From: Chrysomallon squamiferum
Lineage: Eukaryota; Mollusca; Gastropoda; Neomphalida; Peltospiridae
Assembly (NCBI GenBank): GCA_012295275.1
Contig: CM022674.1
Coordinates: forward strand, 5,958,936-6,006,435
Length of the DNA stretch: 47,500 bases
Direction of reading: 5' to 3'
This document shows, piece by piece, positions 36,501-47,500 of this stretch. Under the pieces are notes generated by a model. The model saw only the letters and a list, made by a program, of their open reading frames with translations. It ran no database searches and was not told the DNA's origin. Both the position numbers and the translations under genes were made by a program. Every line of letters starts with the position of its first letter. Within the stretch, counting starts at the first letter, position 1.

Positions 36501-38240
36501 TTCCACCAACTTTTGCTAATAATAAAGTTTTGCAGTAATATGATAGCTGATAACATATGGACGCTGTACAGAAATGTAAAAACAAAGTCCTTTCACTTAA
36601 CCTGAATCATTATAAAGTTTCTCAAGGATTATTTTGTATATTTATTTCTGTATTTGAAGAAGAAAAAAGAAGAAGACGAAGGTTTTGTGAAAGTCAGGAA
36701 AATTCCTGCTGACATGCAGTTGTGTTTGCTCATAATATTACTTTATAGTTGAAAAGTTGTTATTCATTAAGAAATAAAAGAATAACATGGAAGTATGTAA
36801 AACGTATTTATAAATGTTCAATTACATTGTCATAGATACACTGTAAGCATGTCAGACTTTGATTGGGAGAGGTTATCTTGAATGCTCTCAAAATTAAATG
36901 TATAATATTCTAAAATAATGCATTTTCAGAAAGGCCTTCTTTGTCAGTCTGATCTTTATTAGTTTTATTAAGTATTTATTTTGAAGCAGCCACAGTGGGC
37001 TCTGTCTAAACAAGATTTCAGTTAAATTCACACATTTCAAAGTCCCATCCAGTTATCGTTGATATATCATGATAGTCAAGTACAGACAGAGTCCATTGTA
37101 CATAGTCTTGCCAGTCTTGCCTAAGTATTCGTTTTATATTTTAGGGAAGTCTTAGTGTTTGTGTCTCAAACAAACTTAAGTGTTTTCTCATTTAGAAATC
37201 TCCTCTTTCAGTGCAATTATCTTGGTAAATTCTAACATGATCAATATGCTCAAGTTATACAATAAAAACCACATTTAAACATTTTCATTTTATGAAGAAA
37301 AAAAAAAACCAACAACAAAGGTGTATGTATATTTTTGTGAACAAGAATCATGCTCATTGAAGTTACTAACACAATATATTTTTGAATTCATATTATTAAT
37401 ACTTATTGCCTTATTTAATAATTTTTTTCTTGTCTTATTCTTTTAAATTTTATCCGAAATCAGTGCTATAATGAGAAATTTCGGCACCAATCTCAGACAA
37501 ACCATGCCTTTTTTATGTGTTATTTATTTGTTTCAAAAATTCATAATTTTAAATATGTCATCCTCAAATTCAGCCAGAGTTGGAAACTGGTAATATCTAT
37601 GCATTTGCATAACCATCTCTGAACATGAAAATGAAAATACAAATTTTTATATATTTATTATTAAATTCTTTTTTTATGAATACCATTTTTAAAAACATAT
37701 TAAATTTTACTTTTGTAAAGTAAATTTTAAGTATTGTGATACATTTTTATTACATTATCAGCATGGAGTTTTTGATATTTTACTATTTTAAATAGTATGT
37801 CTGATTATTTAGATTTTGTTTTTTTAAAGTGTGACTGAAAAAAGCCATGTTTAACATGCTTTGATTTATATCATGTGAACATTTATTTAAGCATTTTATA
37901 TCTTTAACTTGCTGTTGTATGTGGCAAAAAAAAGAACTTGTGAATGGTTTTCCTTTTTTGTTTTTGATTATTTGTCAGAAAAGAATGACAGAGAAAGTAC
38001 ATTTGATGTGGTATTTTATGAATGCTTAATTTAATGCAATAATAATTAAAATGTTTGAAAATGTATGTTATGGCTGAAGTAGTTTGATTGATCATTTAAG
38101 AAATGTTTTTGAAAAAGTTAGGAAATTTCATTAAGGCTACTTTGCTGTAAATAAATAGTGTAAATATATTTTATGTATTTCCAAGAGTTTGTTTTATTTT
38201 ATTACCAACCTTTACTGTGAATAAAGTATGAGGAGTTGCA
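33586..38240 (+). other. Candidate 3' UTR of the SLC5A3-like gene
   Basis: AT-rich but almost free of long microsatellites, unlike the flanks. AATAAA signals occur at 34484-34489, about 38150-38155 and 38220-38225 among others. Pumilio-type TGTAAATA occurs at 34600, 38146 and 38159. No coding exon is recognised. The true end is unknown; a cleavage site after 34490 or near 38240 would fit, and vertebrate SLC5A3 mRNAs also have very long 3' UTRs. Confidence 0.4.
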
Positions 38241-38574
38241 GAAGTGCTGCCATTTTCCATTAGTATGTAGCATCACGACGCAAGCAGATATGCAAAAGCC
38301 CTAAAAGACTTAGTAAATGAATTCTTATCGCAGTATCATTCAATCATCACTGTGATTTACTTATTTTTTATTTTTATACATGGAGTGATGAATGGACACA
38401 GCAGCAGTTTCAGCCTACGTGCATTATCAGTAACTAGTTGTGTAACATTTGTCTTACTTTGTTATTAGCAAAGGTTGGACAATAAAACAAATATTTGGAA
38501 AATTACATAATGTATGTAAACTGTTTGTTTATAATACTAAAGCAACACTTTAGTCTGCTGTTGCATTGTGTGTT

Positions 38575-38618
<44 letters not shown>

Positions 38619-41600
38619 TACTTGAAGTTGTATATAAAAATAAAAGTAAAAGATAGAACCTTAATGACCTTTAACTTTTGGCAACTATTATACTTTTATA
38701 CACTTACTAACAATCTCTGTATGCAAACAAAATTATAGTGTGAAATCTTCACATATGCTGAAGACCCTTTTAGTTTAATTACATGCTCACTGTAACTGCA
38801 AATTAACTGCCTTTGCACTTAACCTGATTTCAACTGCACTGATTTCATATGGTCAGTGTGTCTGAATGTGTATCTGATTCATGTGTATCGCTAATCCAAG
38901 TGCTTATTGTGATTCTGTAACATGGTTACTGTGTCTGAGTGTATGTTTGATTTGTGTGCACACTGTATCTGAATTTATATATATTTATGATAGTGTCATT
39001 GAAACGAGTTTGATAAATTTTGGTCAATTCTAATTTATTAATAAGGTAGCGAATTTAATTCATTGTGAAAATGTCAGATGAAAGTTCAGTTGTGAATTTT
39101 TTCTGTCTAGATGGTTTTTTTTTCATAATTATTTTTTATATCATGTAGATTTATAGAATGCATAGTTGACCAAACCATGACTGGATTTTTATTTACTTTT
39201 CTTTTTTTATAATTATTATTTTTTAAATATATATTTAGATTTGTAATACTTGTAGAATAATTAATTTATCCACAGTGTATTGATATATTTAGGACAGAGT
39301 CATGTTTTTTGTCGCATTCCAGTTTTTGGAGGATAATTTTGTTTTATGTAGTTAATCTCTTAAAAATAAAAACAACAGAGGATCTGAAACTAGTTAATTA
39401 TATGAAAGAAAAGAATTCAAACTGAATTACTAGACGTTGTGTATGTTTGATATAATTTATATTTATTCCCATTTATTATTATAATCTCTTCTTATTTATT
39501 TTTATAATACAAAAAGAAAGAATCTGAAGCTGTTGGGAAATAAATATACGTTTTAAACTTTTCAATTTCTTTGAACCCAATTTTACAGATAGCATGTTAT
39601 ATTTTTATTATGGTTTTATTTTATAATATATTTTATTTTATTATATAATTTATATATAATATTTATTATTATTAAATATTACAGCATTTAGCATTTAAAA
39701 AACCTGTGACAGTGTCCACTGTATTTAATAAGTTGGCAGCTATTTTAAAATGAATATGAATGATTGAGTTTTTGTTTAAGACCACTTAAACATATTTTTA
39801 AAACATCATTGACTATTATTATGTGATTTTGTAAGGCAAGTGTAAGAAGCAAAAATCCACCACACAAAGGATTTTCTTATTCATTAGCAGCAAGAAATCT
39901 TTTAAATGCATTTTTTCTTAGAAAGGAAAGAACATCCCACTGTTTTTGATAAATCGTTTGTGAATAACATGAACAAGCTGAAAGAATGCAGTTACAAGGA
40001 GAGATCCCAAGGTCCATCACTTAATATGACTGAATGGGTTTATAAAAATGTTTTGAATGTTTCTTGGTCATTAATTATTATTATTATTATTATCATTATT
40101 ATCATTATTATCATGCCATTGTTATTACGATTATGACTGTTACTATCCTTCTCCTCCTCATTATTATCATTATATTTACCTCTTTTAGTAAATGACTTTT
40201 ATATTTATTAAATGACTTTTAATCATTTGTTAAAAATGGAGCAATAAATTGTAAATCAGAAAAAAAAAAAAAAAATCACAATATTTTTATTTTTTAAGCA
40301 GAATCTATACCAGTGACACTGAAACTTTAGCAAAACTGACTTATGAAACAAGCTGATTGTGTTATTATTCAAGTCAGACAATTTCCAGTGACAAATACAG
40401 CTTCAAATATCGGTTAATACAAACATTGCAATACTACATTTGCAAACTAATTAGTTTTGTCTGCTACTGATATTTCTGTTTAGCACATAATTTTAGTTTT
40501 GTCTGACTTTGCAGAATTTGCTAATATTTTATGTTTGCTCACATTTTCTGATTTACTATGGATTTTTACTGTAGTAACTGTAATAAGTGCTTTTCCATTT
40601 TTTTGTTACAGTGGACTTGTTACGATTGTAATAGATGGTTACAGTTGTAATAACAAATTGTTTATTGGGTGCACTGTCTTGTAACTGTGGATTTGTTATA
40701 AGTAATTCATTTATATGATGCACTAATTGATTTTGTTATAGAAATAATAATTTGTAACAGGGTAGAAAAACTAAATACAGGGTAAATTTCTTTATAACAG
40801 GGTATGATGATAATTGGTATGTTAGTGCTGTATGTTTTCAGAACTCGTTACTCATAAAAATAAGAGAAAAGTAATTGCAGTTAGAAACAAAAGAATTTGA
40901 AGATATAGTATTATTAGTAATATTATTTGAAGAGAAAAAGAAAAAGAAAGAAGTTTCATTTTTGTATGTTTGTCTGTTTGATATTTTGATTTAAATATAT
41001 CAGACATAACAGTATTTCTAACAAACGATGGACATAAGACAGACACATTTACACACAGACATACAAATTATCACAACACTTAGCTCTTTTACAGAACTAA
41101 AGATTTGTTACAACATTTATATAACCCATTCTATTGGTGCATGACAATATTTTATTTTTTTATAGTTCTTTGCAGAACAAAATTAACATATTATGCACCG
41201 CACCTTCATTGTGCATGCAAAAATTACAGTGTATAATCAATGACAAGTAAATATTTCAAAGTATAAATAAATAAAAAAACATTCTTAAGATAATGTATAT
41301 TTTGATTCATTCTTTCTTTATTTTTTATTTTGTTTTTATAAATCATGGTGAAAAACATACATTTGTTACAAAACATAATTTTAAATTTTTTTTGTAATGT
41401 TTATTTACTTATTTGAAATGCATAAAGGCAATGATGTTTTAACATAAAGGCTAATATTAAAAACATTAATATTAATTAATAACTTTTATTAGTTTTCTGT
41501 TTTTCATTTATTTCATTATTCATCATTTTACTTTTTTTTTTTTTATTAATTTGCTGCAACAAAATGTAAACCACTTTAAATAATAATGTTTATCATCTGT

Positions 41601-42052
41601 CATAATTTTAATTCATTGTCTTGTTTTTGAATTTTTCTTTTCACCATATCACTTATGTAGGTAAAAATTAAAAATAGATTTATTGTAATGATGTTCAGTT
41701 TTCAAATAAGAAAATGTTTGTTACTTTTTAGATACCTTATGGTAAATACTGACATATTTTATGAATGTACACTGAGATTTTATGAAAATATTTACTTAAT
41801 AAATATGTGCAACATTATAAATAGTTGATTGTATTTTGTATGTTCAATTTTAAATGTTTTGTATGAAATAGGCAGTTAAAATGAAATTCATAATACAATT
41901 AAAGTTATTTTTAAAATTGTGACTGTTAATTAAAAATACATATACATATTACATTCAGTTATTTTTCAATACACAAACGAACATACTGTTTTATTAGTGA
42001 ACCATTTAAAACATACAATATCTTTGTGAACATAAAATTAATTATAATTTAG

Positions 42053-42056
<4 letters not shown>
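38241..42056. other. Downstream DNA, no gene recognised
   Basis: (TG)n/(GA)n at about 38568-38618, imperfect TGTGTCTGA-containing repeats at 38855-38970, (ATT)n at about 40075-40110, and otherwise unique AT-rich DNA with many TAAATAA and TTTATTT words. Confidence 0.5.

Positions 42057-42057
<1 letters not shown>

Positions 42058-42097
<40 letters not shown>
42058..42097. repeat. (CA)n microsatellite
   Basis: About 20 near-perfect CA units. It marks the return to repeat-dense sequence. Confidence 0.95.
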
Positions 42098-42099
<2 letters not shown>

Positions 42100-42101
<2 letters not shown>

Positions 42102-42230
42102 ATGACAAACAATTATTGTTTAATTTAAAAAAAAAAAAAAGGTGGTTACCTTTATGCTATTTAGAACAAGAAAATGTAGGATCAAACTGTCAGAAAAATA
42201 TATTATGTAAAACCTTTGTAGTTAGAAACA

Positions 42231-42261
<31 letters not shown>

Positions 42262-42518
42262 TATGAATATTTCATTCTAACATATGCTGCATTAATAAAA
42301 ATACAAATGGGCTGAACTGAAAAAAACCCACAAAAAAAACAAAAAAAAAAAAAAACAAACAGCAGCAACAAAAAACAACAAAAAAACACATGATAAAATC
42401 ATCGATGAGAGCAAATATATTCTGATGCAGTTCTTGAGTACACACTCACACCGCATTCTAAATAAAGGTTAGGTGAGAAACCTCAACTCATAAAATCATT
42501 CCCCATTTGCCACCCTCA

Positions 42519-42549
<31 letters not shown>

Positions 42550-42957
42550 ACAAAATAAAATAATAAATAATAAAATAATAAGTAAATAAATAAATAAAAA
42601 AAATAAAAATAAAAATAAAATAAAATAAAATAATAGAAACCACTGAGATGGAAGAACTCTGGTATATTAAATTACACCATTTTCTTCTGTTTTTTGTTGT
42701 TTTTGTTTTTGTGATTATAGAATTATTTTCCTTTAGAGTAATAATATTTGTGCTATTTTCGGTATTAGGTCAGTGGCCATCCATAGCGCAAACAGAACGT
42801 ATAGATAATAGCGTAATTGTTTTCTCGATCATTCGCTGAATTAGTGCAATTTACTTCTGCTTCTCAGTTTTCGATTATTTTGACATTTATTTGAAAATTA
42901 TTTTTGTATATTAGCTATTAACGTTATACTCATTAATCAGTTATTATTTTTTTTTTA

Positions 42958-42988
<31 letters not shown>

Positions 42989-43736
42989 TTAAAATACGTA
43001 ATCAAATTGATGATTTTAAATAAATGCTTTTGTTGCTGTTAACAGAACAACAGTAATAATATAAAAACAAAAATCAGTCCTTTACTTATACATGTATCAG
43101 TGTTTTTGTTACAATAAAATATATAATAGTCAATGATATATATTATACTCTCTCTCTCTCTCTCTCTCTCTCAAATACACTCACGTACATTAACAGCTGG
43201 CTGGATCAGAGAGCATGCGCATTAGCGATGTACTTTACTGCAGTGGAAAAAAACAGTAGCAGACGAATAACGTAAGAAGAAGTCGAAAAAAAGTGCCGAT
43301 GATAAGACAAGAATATGCAGAAGTTAATCTAGTTCGCATACACTGTGCATACCGAGTATTTGAAAGACATATTATGATGGATGTCTTGACAAATTATTAG
43401 TGTGTTTTTTCCGTCACGTTTATTCTTTAACTGAGTTTGGCATATATGAAGTAACTTAACTAAATTTACAAAAAAAAAAAAAAAAAAAAAAAAAAGGAAA
43501 TGAACGAGGAAAGAACGAAGACAAATTTCTAATCGTATGAATATAAAATATGTGCTGTACAGGTTCAAAACCCGGAACTTTATGTTCATAGTAACTTATT
43601 ATTATTATTTTTTAAACTTTCTTTTCTCTTTTTAAAAATTGATTTTCCGGTGAAGAGTTATGATCTCAGAAACAGTATGTCATAGTAATTTTCTCTGTAA
43701 TTTTCTGAACGTCAAGTATATATGCGTAAGTTAAAG

Positions 43737-43793
<57 letters not shown>

Positions 43794-43983
43794 AAGTAAA
43801 ATAAAATAATAAAATATAATATAAAAAAATAATTAAAGATGTTTATTCATGGCAAATTTTGAATTACATAATTATGTAGACATATTTTAATAATCAGCGA
43901 TCGTTGGATGTAGGGAGACGAAGGGAGATCCTCAGATCTTTTCACCTGAATCCTCGAATCAAGTGTTTGTGTGTGTGTGTTTC

Positions 43984-44021
<38 letters not shown>

Positions 44022-44845
44022 CAGTTTATTTATCCTTTTCATTTTGTTCTATCAGATGCAATTATAAAAACAGTCTGACATCTTCTTTCTTCCTTTCTTT
44101 AAATATATTTCATTTTATCTATATTTTAGCAAACCCACATTAGCATATACTCTTCAAATATATCGACACATACAGATATTACGCACGCACGCATGCGCAC
44201 ACTTTCTACTCTCCCCTCACACAAGCTTCACTTGTCGGTAGGTTTATGGTTGGTATGTTTTACGGACTCGGTGGAAAAGAAAAAGAAAAAAGAAAGAAAG
44301 AAAGAAAAAAAACCCCACTGCTACCTTGAGCCAGATTCAAGCTGACTATTGTATCTTGTCGGAACTTGTTTAGAGTCACAATTTTTTTTCATCAAGGCTA
44401 ATTCTATTATTAACAACAGCAGCAATCGTTGAAATAGCATTACACAAAAGATTACAAAAAGAAAAAAAAGAAAGAAGGAGTGTTTTAGATGAAATTAGTT
44501 TAAAAACAGCAACAACGGCGTCTATTTCTAGAAAAATGAAATTTAAAAAAATTTGAATTAGGGGAGGTGATTCGCGGAAACGCCTGATTAATAAATAGAC
44601 TTGATGTGCTGTACTCTGCTTCAGTTTTGTTAGCAAAACTGGAGTTTGCTAGAGTGTCGTCGTAACCTGTGATGTACGAGTTATTTATAATACTTGTGTT
44701 TAATAATAATAATAATAATAATAATAGTAGTAGTAGTAGTAGTAGTACTAATAATAACAATAACAAGATTAGTAATAATAATATTAACAGTCGTAGTACT
44801 AGTAGTAGTAATAATAATAACAATAACAACAACAGCAATAAAAAC

Positions 44846-44895
<50 letters not shown>

Positions 44896-46102
44896 GAAAA
44901 AGAAGAAGAAGAAGAAGAAGAAACAACAATATTAAATGATACATGTATTTGGTTTAACAAAATGATAAATATTTCAAAGCGTAAAAAAAAAAAAAAAAAA
45001 AACGCATAGGCCGATAGATGAACTTGCGAATGATTAATTATAAACTTTACATTGCTTCAGTAACGAATGCGACTATCTCACACAGTAGTTTTAGTTTCTA
45101 ACCGTCACAAACATAATCTTGAAACCATTGAAATGAAGAGCTTTATTTCAGTCTAGGAACATACAGAATACAAACTGAACTAAATAACCACACTTACGAC
45201 ATTCCTGGGCCATCGATGTAATATATATTTTTACGCTGAATGCTACCCACCTTTCTAAAACACTGGGCCTCCCCCAATCCATGGCAGATGTGTTTACTGA
45301 ATGCATGAATCAGCGATCAGTATAAATTAAATTTTTAAAGCAATTTGAGCTGATATTTGTATTAAGTTACTTCAGTACTAAGGTTTAGTTAATACAGTTA
45401 CAGATGTGTTTGCGAGACGACGACTACTACTACGACAGTCACCATCATCATTAGCACACCAACATCAACAAGGCGACGATGATGACGACGACAACAACAA
45501 CAACAACAACAACCATTTAATTTTTATATATATAAAAGTGTATAGAAGTGTAGTAGTTTCAATATTTATTTGAAAATATCTTTGAGTTTTCCCCGCCAAA
45601 TTATATATAGGTCTATAGGTCAGAAGGTCAGAAGGTTAGAAAGTCAGGGAATTACTGTTACTAATATTACTACTGCTTGTACTAGTACAACCACTACTAC
45701 CACTACTTCTACTGGTACTACTGTTATTCTTACTAAATGATATCCAGTGTCTGCGTGATCAGGTTTTACGAGATAAAAAGGAGAGAGCATGTCTAGTCGT
45801 TTAGAGATACAGATGTTAAAACTTACGTGTGTGCAGTACAAAATCTCGCTATATGGAAAAAGCGTTAGAGAGACGAATATAAAAAAAGAGACGAATATGA
45901 AAGAGCGTTTAAAAAAAAAGATAATAAGGTAAGATTATGCAAAAGGTAATCTAGCTGGCATTCATTCTCTGTACTGTGTCTGCTTTGAATTCTCTTTGTT
46001 GCTGATAACGTGCAAACGCCCGAATTTACGCATTATTATTCATGATATTTTTATTCATTTTTTTTTTTTTTTTTGTTGTTTAGTAGTCTTCTTCTTCTTT
46101 TT

Positions 46103-46134
<32 letters not shown>

Positions 46135-46538
46135 ACGGAGCAAACTTGTTTTTTTTTTTTTTTTTTTTTTTTTTATTTTCAGGCGAAATATGTTTACGTT
46201 TGGGTTACACCAAGTTTATTTCAATTTATTGTTAGAGCTGAAACGATCTTTTGTTGGTTGACAAAAAGACACTCAGCTGATCTTGGGGGGTTGTCGGAAA
46301 GACTGAATTTTAAACTGCAGACAGCAAAAAACAAAAAAAAAAAAAAAAAAAAAATAAAAAATAATAAAAAAAATAAAAAAAATTAAAAATAGAAAAATGG
46401 AGCAATGTATAGTTTTCATCTAAGATCAAGAACTGTCGACAATTATTTATTTATTTATTTATTTATTTTAATTTGTTTTCGAGTTGCTTATTTATTATTC
46501 TTATTAAAGTTTAAATTTGTATTATATATGTATGTGTG

Positions 46539-46574
<36 letters not shown>

Positions 46575-46593
46575 GATATAAATATATAGATAT

Positions 46594-46630
<37 letters not shown>

Positions 46631-46780
46631 TACATAAAACACACACATTAACGTTTTAAATTTTTACTTCAAGTTTTACTAAATTCTTCTCCATAAATAT
46701 ATTTAAAAAAATAGTCACAAGTTAAAAACTAAATATTAAAATTATTTTAACAACATAAATAAATAAAATTATCATGTTAC
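42100..46780. other. Repeat-dense intergenic tract
   Basis: Poly-T near 42231-42257, (AAAT)n at 42520-42630, (CT)n at 43151-43172, a 53-base A run at 43739-43791, (GA)n at 43988-44019, compound AAT/AGT/AAC/GAA array at 44701-44922, CGA/CAA repeats near 45475-45511, (CTT)n at 46088-46134, poly-T at 46149-46174, and (TA)n/(TAGA)n/(CA)n at 46530-46626. No gene recognised. GCATGCGCA near 43213 is NRF1-like. Confidence 0.75.
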
Positions 46781-46895
46781 TTTACCTTTTTATTAGCATG
46801 GACTTTTCTAACCTTCGGATGAAAACGAACGAATGGGGGAAAAAAATCTAAACTCAAACCAAACAATTAAAGAAAGGAGAACCTTATAACGTAAT

Positions 46896-46921
46896 GTAAA
46901 CAAACGACAACTGACGTCATA

Positions 46922-46937
<16 letters not shown>
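46896..46937 (+). promoter_or_regulatory. Clustered forkhead, CRE and RFX X-box motifs
   Basis: GTAAACA (46896-46902), TGACGTCA (46912-46919) and X-box GTTGTCATGGAAAC (46924-46937; fits RYYNYY-N2-RRNRAC) lie within 42 bp in a short repeat-free stretch, next to exon-like signals. Forkhead (FOXJ1) plus RFX sites are a known mark of motile-cilium gene promoters. Confidence 0.4.

Positions 46938-47500
<563 letters not shown>

Noticed and set aside
44500-44944. Poly-Leu, poly-Asn, poly-Ile and poly-Ser frames
   Set aside because: Artefacts of a compound trinucleotide microsatellite, open in several frames at once.

Overview
This is eukaryotic DNA: very AT-rich, crowded with simple-sequence repeats, and holding one well-supported protein gene split into 15 coding exons with GT-AG introns. 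Degraded tRNA-derived and mollusc-type SINE fragments, plus a decayed KRBA2-like integrase element in an intron, point to a lophotrochozoan animal, most likely a mollusc. The species cannot be told from the sequence.

The gene lies on the + strand, with its start codon at 19221 and stop at 33585. Joined, the exons give 720 residues with every reading phase agreeing. The protein is a 14-helix SLC5 symporter. Its closest match by eye is the sodium/myo-inositol cotransporter SMIT1 (SLC5A3; human protein 718 residues), including SMIT1-type blocks such as GAWELNALILLQ, FILGQTP, SRAGCS, MSDLDS and QGGQ. Its job would be Na+-driven uptake of myo-inositol, a compatible osmolyte and a precursor of phosphoinositides, across the plasma membrane. 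A promoter-like CpG-richer patch with TATA, CRE, NRF1-like and ETS motifs lies at about 18.4-18.7 kb. A repeat-poor tract after the stop may be a long 3' UTR.

Layout: 1-18.2 kb, intergenic, dominated by (AAT)n, (GAA)n, (GA)n, (CA)n, (TA)n and poly-A arrays with a few unique islands and SINE remnants. 18.4-33.6 kb, the SLC5A3-like gene. 33.6-about 38.2 kb (perhaps further), candidate 3' UTR and downstream unique AT-rich DNA. 42-46.8 kb, a second repeat-dense tract. 46.9-47.5 kb, a possible promoter (forkhead, CRE and RFX X-box motifs within 45 bp) and first exons of a second gene that runs off the window.

The most unusual structure is intron 10 (28887-31015). Its 5' splice site, with the exon end, is repeated downstream in a 92-bp tandem array. 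Its 3' splice site, with the first exon bases, is repeated upstream in a roughly 80-94-bp array of six acceptors. One duplicated acceptor is exactly 87 nt upstream and in frame, so it could add 29 residues to the transporter just before the helix carrying the Na+ site. The predicted protein also has Asn in place of the Gln used by SGLT1 and SMIT1 for sugar/inositol contact, a lost FWKR motif, and an extra extracellular C-terminal tail.
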